Shown: positions 7,910-15,886 of the stretch, in pieces
Layout of the letters: each line of letters begins with the position of its first letter
Numbering within the stretch: position 1 is the first letter of the stretch
Source: a bacterium
Lineage (GTDB): Bacteria; Bacillota; Clostridia; Oscillospirales; Oscillospiraceae
Length of the DNA stretch: 37,117 bases
Assembly: GCA_019424865.1 (NCBI GenBank)
Contig: JAHYYS010000017.1
Coordinates: forward strand, 1-37,117
Direction: 5' to 3'
Translations under genes and position numbers: made by a program
Notes under the pieces: model-generated
The model's input: only the letters and a program-made list of their open reading frames with translations
The model's database searches: none
Told to the model about the DNA's origin: nothing

Positions 7910-8689
7910 TTGAAAGTAGAGCGCAAGTGCAAAATCGTCTCCAAGGAGTGGCTCAGCCACGACGCCGTTTTAATGGTGCTGGAGACGGGGGACATGGTCC
8001 GCACCTCCTGGAAGGGGCCGGGCCAGTTTGTCCACATCAGGTGCGGGAACTCCCTGCTTCTGCGCCGGCCCATCTCGGTGTGTTCCTGCCAGGAGGACGA
8101 GCCGGAGGACCTGCTGACCATCGTCTTTGAAACCCGGGGCGAGGGGACCGAGTGGCTGGCCAACCGCCCCGTGGGCCACAGCGTGGACGTGATGGGCCTG
8201 CTGGGCAACGGATTTTCCATGAAGCCCGAGGGCCGCTACCTGCTGGTGGGCGGCGGCATCGGTGTGCCCCCCATGGTGGGCTGCGCCCAGTATACGGCGG
8301 GAAAATCCACCGCCATCGTGGGCTTCCGCTCCCAGGAGAAGGCCATTCTCACCGATTGGCTGGAACGGGAGACTGCTAAGCTGATGGTGGCCACCGACGA
8401 CGGCTCCCTGGGCTATCACGGCTTTGTGGACGCCCTGGTGCGCCAGGAGCTGGAGCAGGACAAGAACTACGACGCCGTCCTGGCCTGCGGCCCCAAGCTG
8501 ATGCTGCGGAACGTGGCCAGGGTGGCCCAGGCGTTCGGCGTGCCCTGCCAGGTGTCCATGGAGGAGCGCATGGGCTGCGGCGTGGGGGCCTGTCTGGTGT
8601 GCGCCTGCGACATGACTGACGGCACCCGGAAGCACGTGTGCAAGGACGGCCCGGTGTTTGATGCCAAGGAGGTGGACTGGGATGCCTGA
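7910..8689 (+). CDS. pyrK: Dihydroorotate dehydrogenase electron transfer subunit PyrK
   Basis: PyrK passes electrons from the FMN of PyrD through a 2Fe-2S cluster and FAD to NAD. The 259-residue protein shows the FAD-binding RRPISV motif, the GGGIGVPPM nucleotide loop, and the C-terminal cluster ligands Cys223, Cys228, Cys231 and Cys244 in the family spacing CX4CX2CX12C. The start is a TTG at 7910 with an AGGGGTG site upstream. It overlaps pyrD by eight bases, as expected for the two subunits of one complex. Confidence 0.95.
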   Translation: MKVERKCKIVSKEWLSHDAVLMVLETGDMVRTSWKGPGQFVHIRCGNSLLLRRPISVCSCQEDEPEDLLTIVFETRGEGTEWLANRPVGHSVDVMGLLGNGFSMKPEGRYLLVGGGIGVPPMVGCAQYTAGKSTAIVGFRSQEKAILTDWLERETAKLMVATDDGSLGYHGFVDALVRQELEQDKNYDAVLACGPKLMLRNVARVAQAFGVPCQVSMEERMGCGVGACLVCACDMTDGTRKHVCKDGPVFDAKEVDWDA

Positions 8690-9746
8690 CAAGCGGTTTC
8701 CATATCTCCCGGAGGCGGAAAACTTCTCCAGGGACATCATCGGGGGCTCGGAGGATCAGTTCGGCCCCGCCCGGCCTGAACCGGCGGACCGCTCCGTCCG
8801 CCCCGCCGCCCCGGAGGAGCACCTGCCCCCGGTGGATATGAGCGTCACCCTGGCTGGGGTGCCCCTGAAAAATCCCGTGGTGGTGGCCTCGGGCACCTTC
8901 GGCTTCGGCCGGGAGTACAACCAGTTTTACAACCTGGGCGAGCTGGGGGGCATCTGCGCCAAGGGCCTGACCCTCCACCGCCGGGAGGGAAATCCTGCCC
9001 CCCGTATTGCGGAGACGCCCATGGGCATCCTAAACTCCGTGGGACTGCAAAACCCCGGGGTGGATGCATTTGTTGAGGAGGAGCTGCCCTTCCTGCGTCA
9101 GTTTGACACCAAGGTCATCGCCAACATCTCCGGCAACACCCCGGAGGAGTACGGCATCATGTGCGAAAAGCTGTCGGCGGCGGGGGTGGACCTGATCGAG
9201 GTGAACATCTCCTGCCCCAACGTGAAGGCGGGGGGACTGGCCTACGGCACCCGGCCCGAGCTGGCCGCCGAGGTGACCCAGGTGGCCAAGGCCCATGCGG
9301 GAAAGGTCCCGGTGATGGTGAAGCTGTCCCCCAATGTCACCGATATCACCGAGATTGCAAAAGCCGTGGCCGACGCCGGGGCAGACGCCTTGTCCCTCAT
9401 CAACACCATCCGCGGGATGCGCATTGATGTGAATACCCGGCGGCCCATTTTGAAAATGAACACTGGCGGCCTGTCCGGCCCCGCCGTGCTGCCCGTGGCG
9501 GTGCGGATGGTGTGGGAGGTGGCCTGTGCGGTCCCCGGCCTGCCCATTTTGGGCATGGGCGGCGTGGCCAAGGGCGAGGACGCCGCCCAGCTGATGCTGG
9601 CCGGGGCCTCCGCCGTGGCGGTGGGCACCGCCCTGTTTGCCGACCCCTATGCCCCCATCGCGGTGCGGGAGGGGCTGCGGACCATTGCCGCCCGCCAGGG
9701 GCTCTCCCGGGTCTCGCAGCTCACCGGCGGGGTGAAGCCCTGGTAA
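8682..9746 (+). CDS. pyrD: Dihydroorotate dehydrogenase B catalytic subunit PyrD, with N-terminal extension
   Basis: Class 1B dihydroorotate dehydrogenase, which oxidises dihydroorotate to orotate with FMN and works with PyrK. The catalytic cysteine is Cys178 in the NISCPN motif, and the C-terminal FMN phosphate region (GMGGV, VGTALF) is normal. The ATG at 8682 has AAGGAGG nine bases upstream and overlaps pyrK, giving 354 residues. The usual family start aligns with the ATG at 8838, so this start adds about 52 Pro/Glu/Arg-rich residues. The internal ATG lacks an equally good ribosome site. No pyrB or pyrE is in the window. Confidence 0.92.
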   Translation: MPDKRFPYLPEAENFSRDIIGGSEDQFGPARPEPADRSVRPAAPEEHLPPVDMSVTLAGVPLKNPVVVASGTFGFGREYNQFYNLGELGGICAKGLTLHRREGNPAPRIAETPMGILNSVGLQNPGVDAFVEEELPFLRQFDTKVIANISGNTPEEYGIMCEKLSAAGVDLIEVNISCPNVKAGGLAYGTRPELAAEVTQVAKAHAGKVPVMVKLSPNVTDITEIAKAVADAGADALSLINTIRGMRIDVNTRRPILKMNTGGLSGPAVLPVAVRMVWEVACAVPGLPILGMGGVAKGEDAAQLMLAGASAVAVGTALFADPYAPIAVREGLRTIAARQGLSRVSQLTGGVKPW

Positions 9747-9822
9747 CGGCGGCGGGGGCAAGTCTCCGCCCTTCCGTCGGGCGTATTTTGGCCCCTGTGA
9801 TTTTTGATTGGGAGGTCCCCCT

Positions 9823-10140
9823 ATGCTGGAGGAATTGATCGTCCATATCCTGCCCCCTATCATCTCCATGTGCGAGCTTATGGGCATCTTCGTGGTGGCG
9901 GTCTCCGCCCTGCGGGCCTTTTGGCACTATGTCCGGGGGCTGATCACCCATGTGCCCCAGGACGTAAAATTTGAACTGGCAAACGGGCTGGCCACCAGCC
10001 TGGAATTCAAAATGGCGGCGGAGATCCTGAAAACCGTTCTGGTGCGGGACCTGAACGAGCTGATCATCCTGGGCGCGGTAGTCCTGCTGCGGGCCCTGCT
10101 CTCCCTGCTGATCCATTTTGAAATGAAGGCACACCAATGA
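9823..10140 (+). CDS. DUF1622 family membrane protein
   Basis: A 105-residue integral membrane protein whose plan fits DUF1622. It has an N-terminal hydrophobic helix, then a conserved central block reading LATSLEFKMAAEILKT, then a second long hydrophobic segment with VLLRALLSLLIHFE. Function is unknown. GGGAGG at 9809-9814 is placed for the ATG at 9823; the in-frame ATG at 9808 overlaps this site and is rejected. It lies 76 bases after pyrD and 31 bases before the next gene, and may be read from the pyr promoter. Confidence 0.85.
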   Translation: MLEELIVHILPPIISMCELMGIFVVAVSALRAFWHYVRGLITHVPQDVKFELANGLATSLEFKMAAEILKTVLVRDLNELIILGAVVLLRALLSLLIHFEMKAHQ

Positions 10141-10171
10141 CCGCCCACAACAGACAAAGGACTGGAACCCT

Positions 10172-11326
10172 ATGACAACAATCTATCTGATCCGCCACGC
10201 TGAGGCGGAGGGAAACCTGTACCGCCGCATCCACGGCTGGTACGACGCCCTGGTGACGGAAAACGGCCGGCGCCAGATTGCCGCGCTGGAGCAGCGCTTC
10301 CGGGAAATCCCCGTAGACGCCGTCTACTCCAGCGACCTGTACCGCACCCGGGCCACCGCCCAGGCCGTCTGCGGCCCCAGGGGGCTGGAGCTCCGCACCG
10401 ACCCCCAGCTGCGGGAGGTCCATATGGGGGACTGGGAGGACAAGCCCTGGGGCGAGGTCTACCGCTTTGATCCGGAGCGCATCGGCCTGTTCAACCGCAG
10501 CTCTCCCAGCTGGCGGGCCCCCGGCGGAGAGAGCCTGGCTGAGGTGGGCAATCGGGTGTGCACCGCTCTGGAGCGGATCGCCCGGGCCCATCCGGGCCAG
10601 ACCGCGGCGGTCTTCTCCCACGGCACCGCCATCCGGCAGGTGCTGGCCAACATCAAGGGGCTCTCCCCCGAGGAATGGCACACCATGGGGCACAGCGAAA
10701 ACACCGCCGTCACCCGGCTGGACTGGGACGGCTCCGCCTTCCGCATCGTCTTTGAGGGGGACGCCTCCCACCTGGATCCCGCCATCTCCACCCTGGGCCG
10801 CCAGAGCTGGTGGCGCAGGGATAGGGCCAGCCGGCCGGATGTCAACCTGTGGTACCGCCCCCTCTCCTGGCCCCAGGAGCAGGCGCTGTATCTGGACGCC
10901 CGGCGCGACGCCTGGCGCTCCACCCACGGCCCCGACATCCCCTTTGACGGGGACGGCTTTGTGCGGGACGCGGCCCTGCACCTGTCCCGCACCCCCTGGG
11001 GGGTGACGGCGGCCATGGCGGGGGACGACCTGGCTGGACTGCTCCAGCTGGATCCGGAGCGGTACAGCGGGGACGGCGCGGGCTACATCCCCTTCTGCTA
11101 CATAGCCCCCCAGTACCGCGGGCAGAGCCTGGGGGTACAGCTCATCGGACAGGCGGTGTCCTTCTACCGCCCGCTGGGCCGGGACAAGCTGCGGCTGCGC
11201 TGCGCCCCCTATAATCAACACGCCCAGCACTTTTACGCCAAATACGGCTTTGTCAAGGTGGGCGAGGAGCAGGGCAGCCGGGTGCCCCTGGATATTTTGG
11301 AGAAGTACATCGGCTATGACCGGTGA
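10172..11326 (+). CDS. Histidine phosphatase / GNAT acetyltransferase fusion protein
   Basis: A 384-residue two-domain protein. Residues 1-200 are a phosphoglycerate-mutase-like histidine phosphatase with RHA at 8-10 (nucleophile His9), the acidic Glu82 region and the second catalytic His150 in FSHGTA. Residues from about 205 to the end look like a GNAT N-acetyltransferase, with the acetyl-CoA loop PQYRGQSLG near 313-321 and the NQHAQHFYAKYGF helix typical of motif B. The two activities and their substrates are unknown. It follows the DUF1622 gene on the same strand, with AAAGGACTGG before the ATG. A frameless join is excluded because the reading frame is continuous. Confidence 0.88.
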   Translation: MTTIYLIRHAEAEGNLYRRIHGWYDALVTENGRRQIAALEQRFREIPVDAVYSSDLYRTRATAQAVCGPRGLELRTDPQLREVHMGDWEDKPWGEVYRFDPERIGLFNRSSPSWRAPGGESLAEVGNRVCTALERIARAHPGQTAAVFSHGTAIRQVLANIKGLSPEEWHTMGHSENTAVTRLDWDGSAFRIVFEGDASHLDPAISTLGRQSWWRRDRASRPDVNLWYRPLSWPQEQALYLDARRDAWRSTHGPDIPFDGDGFVRDAALHLSRTPWGVTAAMAGDDLAGLLQLDPERYSGDGAGYIPFCYIAPQYRGQSLGVQLIGQAVSFYRPLGRDKLRLRCAPYNQHAQHFYAKYGFVKVGEEQGSRVPLDILEKYIGYDR

Positions 11327-11385
11327 AGCCGGACCGAGCCAAAAAACAGGCGCGGGGCCGCCCATAGGCCGGCGACCCCTCATTC

Positions 11386-11661
11386 CTATGACAAATCCAG
11401 GCTTTGAAGCAGCTCACGGCGCAGGCCAAGGCCAAATAAATAATACCCTTTGACTTCCAGAAGCCCCGCTCGGTTTTGTGCCGCCTCATAGTCCAGGAAC
11501 AGCGCCCACTGCTCCCGACTTAAGCTGGCCTGAAGCCGCTCAGACAGTTCGACCGCTCTCTGCCGGGCCTGTACATAGTCTGATTTCTGCTCCAAATATT
11601 GTTCTATATAATCGGTGATTTCCGGATTTCCCAAAAAAAGGTTGATAAATCCTTTTTCCAT
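11386..11661 (-). CDS. Small helical protein of unknown function
   Basis: A 91-residue protein predicted mostly helical, with many Glu, Gln and Leu residues. Its central segment is like small proteins (DUF6809-like) found near phage-type regulators in Clostridia; that resemblance is from memory of the pattern and is weak. It diverges from an XRE regulator, has its own good promoter, and lies in a stretch clearly less GC-rich than its neighbours, suggesting a small acquired pair. Confidence 0.65.
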   Translation of the reverse strand: MEKGFINLFLGNPEITDYIEQYLEQKSDYVQARQRAVELSERLQASLSREQWALFLDYEAAQNRAGLLEVKGYYLFGLGLRRELLQSLDLS

Positions 11662-11687
11662 GTCACGCTCTTCTCTCCATCGTATGC

Positions 11688-11731
11688 AAATTATTCACGT
11701 CTTTATGATATATGAAAATAATTCGCGTGTC
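11688..11731. repeat. Pair of imperfect direct repeats in the XRE intergenic region
   Basis: AAATTATTCACGTC at 11688-11701 and AAATAATTCGCGTGTC at 11716-11731 are similar direct repeats about 28 bases apart, flanking and overlapping the minus-strand promoter. They could be operators for the neighbouring XRE protein. The match is imperfect and the region is AT-rich, so confidence is low. Confidence 0.35.
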
Positions 11732-11733
11732 AA
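11705..11733 (-). promoter_or_regulatory. Promoter of the small helical protein gene
   Basis: Read on the minus strand, TTGACA (11733-11728) and TATCAT (11710-11705) are separated by 17 bases, close to the sigma-A consensus. The site lies in the intergenic region shared with the divergent XRE gene, about 45 bases from the minus-strand start. Confidence 0.8.
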
Positions 11734-11749
11734 GTCTTAGGAGGACAAT

Positions 11750-11968
11750 ATGCCAAATTTCTCTCAGCGCATAAAAGGGCTTCGGAATGAACGGCATTTG
11801 AAACAGCGGGAATTGGCGGATGTATTCTCCGTTAAGCTTCGCACTTACCAGGGTTACGAATACGGAGAGTCATATCCAGAGGTCGCAAAACTCATTGCCA
11901 TCGCAGATTTCTTTGACGTCAGTCTGGACTATCTGGTAGGGCGCTCGGATGTGCGGGAGCGGCGATAA
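11750..11968 (+). CDS. XRE-family transcriptional regulator
   Basis: A 72-residue single-domain helix-turn-helix protein of the Cro/C1 (XRE) type. The signature runs RIKGLRNERHLKQRELADVF, then a helix with LRTYQGYEYGESYPEV, and ends in the typical FFDVSLDYLVGRSD. There is no sensing domain, so it is probably a simple repressor of its divergent neighbour or of itself. AGGAGG at 11739-11744 supports the ATG at 11750. Base composition is lower in GC than the flanking operons. Confidence 0.9.
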   Translation: MPNFSQRIKGLRNERHLKQRELADVFSVKLRTYQGYEYGESYPEVAKLIAIADFFDVSLDYLVGRSDVRERR

Positions 11969-12043
11969 TCCCGCGCATCCGTTTTTGGGCTGTGCCCGGG
12001 CGGCTGGGCACAGCGGCCCGCCGCAGTCATATGGATTGCGTAT

Positions 12044-12086
12044 AAAATACGGCGCGCAGCTTTTTGAACGCTGCGCGCCGTATTTT
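12044..12086. terminator. Bidirectional terminator between the XRE gene and the hydroxylase operon
   Basis: A perfect 17-bp inverted repeat (12044-12060 with 12070-12086) has a nine-base loop, with A4 on one flank and T4 on the other, so each strand reads as a GC hairpin followed by T residues. It ends the minus-strand hydroxylase operon three bases after its stop codon and can stop plus-strand transcripts. A second GC hairpin (GCTGTGCCC at 11990-11998 with GGGCACAGC at 12007-12015) lies just before it but lacks a T run. Confidence 0.9.
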
Positions 12087-12089
12087 CTG

Positions 12090-12923
12090 TTATTTCTGGA
12101 ACCGCAGGAGCACATCCTCGGCCACGCCCTTGGCGGCCGCCTCCTTATAGGCCCGGCGGGTGTTGCCCTTGAAGGTCTCGCCGATGGCGATAGCCAGCGC
12201 GGGATCGGGCTTTTTGCCCCGCAGCACCTCCTCCGCCGCGGGCAGCGGGAAGGGGATGGGCTTGATGGCGCCGATTACCACCCGGGCGTCCTGGACCACC
12301 CCGTCCCCGTCCTGAAGCAGGGCCATCGCCATGCCGATGCGGGAGATGGTCACCTGGGAGCGGTGCCCCAGCTTTTCAAAGGCGGTGCGCCAGCCCCGCA
12401 GGGCGGTGCGGTCAATGGTGAAGCGGAGGATCACCTCACCCACTGCCAGCTGGCAGCCGCCGCTGCTTTTGGGGATCTCCTGAACCGGGATGGAGCGCAC
12501 CGCGCCCCCCGGGCTCATGATGTCGGCCCGGGCGTTCAGCAGCCACAGCACCGGCGGGGTGTCGCCGGCGGGGGAGGCGTTGGCCACGTTGCCGCCGATG
12601 GTCCCCTTGTTGCGAATCTGGGGGGAGCCCACGCCCCCCGCCGCGTCGGCCAGGGCCTGAAGGTCCTCCAGGCCGTCCAGGGCCTGCTGCACCTGGTGCA
12701 TGGTGGCCATGGCGCCGATGGAGGCCTGCTCCGGCGTGACCTGGATCTCCCGCAGCTGGGGAATGTCGCTCAGGCTCAGCAGGACGTCGGGCTCCAGGTG
12801 CTTGGCGCGCATATGCAGCACCAGATCGGTCCCACCCGCCAGCACCAGGCTGTTGGGGGTCAGGTGGGTCAGGGCCTCGCCCAGCTCCTCCAGGGTCTTG
12901 GGAATATAGCTGACGGTGTTCAT
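12090..12923 (-). CDS. Molybdenum hydroxylase FAD-binding subunit (xanthine dehydrogenase family)
   Basis: A 277-residue FAD subunit of the CoxM/XdhB type that passes electrons from the Fe-S clusters to NAD or another acceptor. The FAD pyrophosphate loop LAGGTDL is at 28-34, and the second conserved block IRNKGTIGGNVANASPAGD is near residues 102-120. The start at 12923 overlaps the stop of the Fe-S subunit by ATGA. The longer open frame upstream is a shadow of that gene. It is the last of three subunits and is followed by a strong terminator. Confidence 0.92.
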   Translation of the reverse strand: MNTVSYIPKTLEELGEALTHLTPNSLVLAGGTDLVLHMRAKHLEPDVLLSLSDIPQLREIQVTPEQASIGAMATMHQVQQALDGLEDLQALADAAGGVGSPQIRNKGTIGGNVANASPAGDTPPVLWLLNARADIMSPGGAVRSIPVQEIPKSSGGCQLAVGEVILRFTIDRTALRGWRTAFEKLGHRSQVTISRIGMAMALLQDGDGVVQDARVVIGAIKPIPFPLPAAEEVLRGKKPDPALAIAIGETFKGNTRRAYKEAAAKGVAEDVLLRFQK

Positions 12924-13390
12924 GCTTCCCCTCCCATCTCCCGGGCGGCCCGGCTGACCGCGTTGACAATCTGAACATATCCGGAGCAGCGGCACAGGTT
13001 GCCCGACAGGGCGGTGCGGATCTCCTCCGGCGTGGGGTTGGGGTTGTGCAGCAGCAGCGCCTTGGCCGACATAATCATGCCGGTGGTGCAAAAGCCGCAC
13101 TGGATGGCAATTTCCTCGATAAAGCACCGCTGGAGCACGTCCAGCTCGCCGTTTTTCTCCAGCCCCTCGATGGTGGTCACGTGGCGGCCCTGAAGCTGGG
13201 CGGCCAGCGTCAGGCAGGAGTGGACCGCCAGGTCGTCCAGGATGACGGTGCAGGCGCCGCACTCACCCTCGGAGCAGCCCTCCTTGGTGCCGGTCAGCCC
13301 CAGATCCTCCCGGAGAATGTCCAGCAGACGGCGCTGGGGGTCCACCTCCAGGGACACCGGGGCGTCGTTGACAAAAAAGTTCAGCTGCAT
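12920..13390 (-). CDS. Molybdenum hydroxylase 2Fe-2S subunit (xanthine dehydrogenase family)
   Basis: A 156-residue protein with the two 2Fe-2S clusters of the family. The plant-ferredoxin type uses Cys39, Cys44, Cys47 and Cys59 (GCSEGECGAC then HSC). The helical type uses Cys98, Cys101, Cys133 and Cys135 (QCGFCTTGM and LCRCSGY). It relays electrons from the molybdenum site to the FAD subunit. It begins one base after the stop of the large subunit and overlaps the FAD subunit gene, in the order large, Fe-S, FAD. Confidence 0.95.
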   Translation of the reverse strand: MQLNFFVNDAPVSLEVDPQRRLLDILREDLGLTGTKEGCSEGECGACTVILDDLAVHSCLTLAAQLQGRHVTTIEGLEKNGELDVLQRCFIEEIAIQCGFCTTGMIMSAKALLLHNPNPTPEEIRTALSGNLCRCSGYVQIVNAVSRAAREMGGEA

Positions 13391-13391
13391 C

Positions 13392-15659
13392 TCAATACCC
13401 CCTCTTGGTGATGTATTCCATAATGCGGTCAGGATCCATGGGGATGACCTGCAGGTCGGCGTCCAGCGCCTGATTCACCGCGCCGGCCACCGCCGCGGCC
13501 ACCGGCACCATGCCGATCTCCCCGATGGACTTGGCGCCGAAGGGCCCCTCCTTGGAGGGTCCGTCCTGCACCAGCTCCACCTGGATCTCCGGCAGGTCGG
13601 GCGCGTTCATCAGGTGATATTTGGAAAGGCTGCTGACGCTGCGCCCGTCCGGACTGAAGGTCAGCTGCTCCCGCAGGGCCGCGCCGCAGCCCATCTGCAC
13701 CGCGCCCTGGGTCTGGGCGATGCACATGGCGGGGTTGATGGCCTGTCCCACGTCGTGGACGGCCAGATAGTCCAGCACCTTGGTCAGCCCCGTCCAGGTA
13801 TCCACCTCCACATGGGCAAAGTGGGTGCCGGTGACGGCGGGGTTGGTGACATTGTGGTGCCGGGCATGGGCAAACAGCTCCTGCCGCAGGTTGAGCATGG
13901 TCCACTGGGACACCTCCTGATAGCTCAGGGCCACCTCCGGGTGTCCGCGGCGGCGGACGCGGGCGTCCTCCAGATACAGCTCGCTCTCCTCTGCCTCCAG
14001 CATCAGGGCCGCCGACTTCAAAATCTCCCGGCGCAGGTTTTCGCCGCAGTTCTGCACCGCCCGGCCCACCACAAAGGTGCTCCGGCTGGAGAAGCAGCCG
14101 TAGTCATAGGGGGTGTGGGCGGTGTCCGCCTCCCCCATGCGGATCAGCTCCGGCGGCATCTCCAGCACCTCGGCCAGAATCATCTTGAAGGCCTGGACGG
14201 TGCCGCAGCCGTGGTCGTGGATGCTCACATTGGCCTGGACCGTGCCGTCGTCGCACATGCGGGCCTCCACGCCGGCAAAGTCCTTGAAGCGGGTGTAGTA
14301 AGTATTGGTGTGGCCGCCGCAGGCCACGGCGGTGCCCCGCTTATAGCGGTGGCTGGAGGCGTTGAAGGCCTCGTCCTCCCGGCGCTTTTCCGCCCACTGG
14401 AAGCGCTCGGCCCCCCGCAGCAGGCACTCCCGGGTGCGCACGTCCTCCACCGGCAGGTGCATCTTGATGTCCTCCTCGCCGGGCAGCAGGACGTTTTTCA
14501 CCCGCAGCTCCACCGGGTCCATATTCAGGGCCTGGGCCGCCTTGTTGAGCAGGTGCTCGATCATCACATAGTACTCCGCCACGCCCCAGCTGCGGAAGGC
14601 CCCGGAGGGCGTGGTGTTGGTGGACACAACCCGGGCCCGCAGGATGCCGTAGGGCACCCGGTAGCAGCGGAACATCTTGCCGAAGGGGGCGCGGATATAG
14701 TCCACGGAGTTGCCCATATAGGCCCCCGCGTCCAGCAGCACGTCCATCTCCAGGCGCAGGATGGTGCCGTCCCTGCGGAACACGCCCTTCACGTCCCCCC
14801 GCATGGCGGCCCGGCAGTAGGTGGAGCGCATGGTCTCCGCCCGGTCATACACCAGCTTCACCGGCCGCTTGAGCTGGCGGGCCACCACGGCGCACACCGG
14901 CTCCAGCATCCACTCCTGCTTGCCGCCGAAGGAGCCGCCCATGGTGGTCTTGACCACCCGCACCCGGTTATAGGGCATCTTCAGCATGTCGGCGATGACG
15001 GTGCGGATGCCGAACACCGCCTGGTTGGGGCTCCAGATGGTCAGCTCGTCCCCGTCCGGGTCATAGTCGGCCACACAGGCGTGGGTCTCCATGGCCGCGT
15101 GGTGCAGGCGGCTGAGCTCGTTGTGGACGGTGATCTCGATCCCCTCCGCCTCGTCGGGCTGGGGCTCGCCCGCCGTGACGGTCCCCTCGTCCTGGATGGG
15201 GTTTTCCCCCTCCAGGCAGTTCTTGCCCGCCAGGGCGTCCTCAAAGGTCAGGGCATAGGGCAGCTCCTGGTACTCCACCTTCACCAGGGCGGCGGCCCTG
15301 CGGGCCGTCTCCTCGTCCCTGGCGGCCACGGCGGCCACCCGGTCGCCCACAAAGCGCACCCGGTGGGCAAAGACATGCTCCTCGTCGGGCAGCACCTGGG
15401 AGCCGGGATTGGTAAACTGGCTGCGGTAGTGGTTAAAGCGGTACTCCGGCGTGTTGAACCGGTGATACACGCCGTATACCCCCTCCAGCTCCAGGGCCCG
15501 GGACGCGTCCACAGACACCACATAGCCGTGGGGGATGGTGCTGAACACCACCGCGATATGGGCCATATTGGGCAGCTTCATGTCGGCGGCATAGCGCAGC
15601 CGCCCGGTGGCCTTCCCTCTGGCGTCATGGATGGGCTGCTGGGTTCCGACCAGCTTCAT
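13392..15659 (-). CDS. Molybdenum hydroxylase large (molybdopterin-binding) subunit, substrate unassigned
   Basis: A 755-residue catalytic subunit of the xanthine dehydrogenase/aldehyde oxidase family, hydroxylating a carbon with water-derived oxygen at a molybdenum cofactor. Visible motifs are GGSFGGK near residues 240-246, the arginine motif read here as FRSWG at 355-359, DHGCGTVQAF near 480 and the catalytic Glu714 in GAKSIGE. The substrate cannot be told: purine, nicotinate or another N-heterocycle are all possible. The FRSWG variant differs from the usual FRG(F/Y)G of xanthine enzymes. GGAGGA precedes the ATG. The divergent MocA/XdhC genes suggest a CMP-modified or selenium-requiring cofactor may be used; this is inferred. 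Confidence 0.9.
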   Translation of the reverse strand: MKLVGTQQPIHDARGKATGRLRYAADMKLPNMAHIAVVFSTIPHGYVVSVDASRALELEGVYGVYHRFNTPEYRFNHYRSQFTNPGSQVLPDEEHVFAHRVRFVGDRVAAVAARDEETARRAAALVKVEYQELPYALTFEDALAGKNCLEGENPIQDEGTVTAGEPQPDEAEGIEITVHNELSRLHHAAMETHACVADYDPDGDELTIWSPNQAVFGIRTVIADMLKMPYNRVRVVKTTMGGSFGGKQEWMLEPVCAVVARQLKRPVKLVYDRAETMRSTYCRAAMRGDVKGVFRRDGTILRLEMDVLLDAGAYMGNSVDYIRAPFGKMFRCYRVPYGILRARVVSTNTTPSGAFRSWGVAEYYVMIEHLLNKAAQALNMDPVELRVKNVLLPGEEDIKMHLPVEDVRTRECLLRGAERFQWAEKRREDEAFNASSHRYKRGTAVACGGHTNTYYTRFKDFAGVEARMCDDGTVQANVSIHDHGCGTVQAFKMILAEVLEMPPELIRMGEADTAHTPYDYGCFSSRSTFVVGRAVQNCGENLRREILKSAALMLEAEESELYLEDARVRRRGHPEVALSYQEVSQWTMLNLRQELFAHARHHNVTNPAVTGTHFAHVEVDTWTGLTKVLDYLAVHDVGQAINPAMCIAQTQGAVQMGCGAALREQLTFSPDGRSVSSLSKYHLMNAPDLPEIQVELVQDGPSKEGPFGAKSIGEIGMVPVAAAVAGAVNQALDADLQVIPMDPDRIMEYITKRGY

Positions 15660-15730
15660 CGTGTGTTCCTCCTTTCACAGGGGACCAGAATCAGTCCCCC
15701 GGCCTGCGCAATTCTTTCATTTTTATTCTT

Positions 15731-15767
15731 ATTATATATATCAACACCGCATTGAAAAAGCGTTGAA
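15731..15767 (-). promoter_or_regulatory. Promoter and TTCAAC direct repeats upstream of the hydroxylase operon
   Basis: On the minus strand, TTCAAC (15767-15762) and TTCAAT (15756-15751) form a direct repeat with 11-bp periodicity. TATAAT follows at 15736-15731. A poor -35 (TTTTTC) overlaps the second repeat, which is what an activator-dependent promoter looks like. The same repeat unit occurs before the YfcC transporter and the SARP-like regulator, in the same orientation relative to each gene. It lies about 90 bases before the large-subunit start. Confidence 0.6.
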
Positions 15768-15811
15768 CAGAATTTTCTTTCTTTTTTTCAGCGCCCCGGC
15801 GCCCCCGCCAG

Positions 15812-15840
15812 TTGACAAGTTTGTCAAACCGTGCTACGAT
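15812..15840 (+). promoter_or_regulatory. Promoter of the molybdenum operon, with a palindromic operator over the -35
   Basis: TTGACA at 15812-15817 and TACGAT at 15835-15840 are 17 bases apart, a good sigma-A promoter for the plus-strand operon that starts at 15887. The -35 lies inside a palindrome, TTGACAAGTTTGTCAA (15812-15827), with 7-bp arms around a 2-base centre. A repressor bound there would block RNA polymerase. The ModE-like domain of the first gene is a natural candidate, but this is inference. Confidence 0.75.
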
Positions 15841-15886
15841 ACTAGCGCTTTTATTCTTCACTTTGACAGGAGGCGCCCGAAAACCG

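Noticed and set aside
13242..15755. 837-residue open frame on the plus strand opposite the hydroxylase genes
   Set aside because: It is antisense to the well-supported large subunit, has His/Gly/Val-rich shadow composition and no family motifs.
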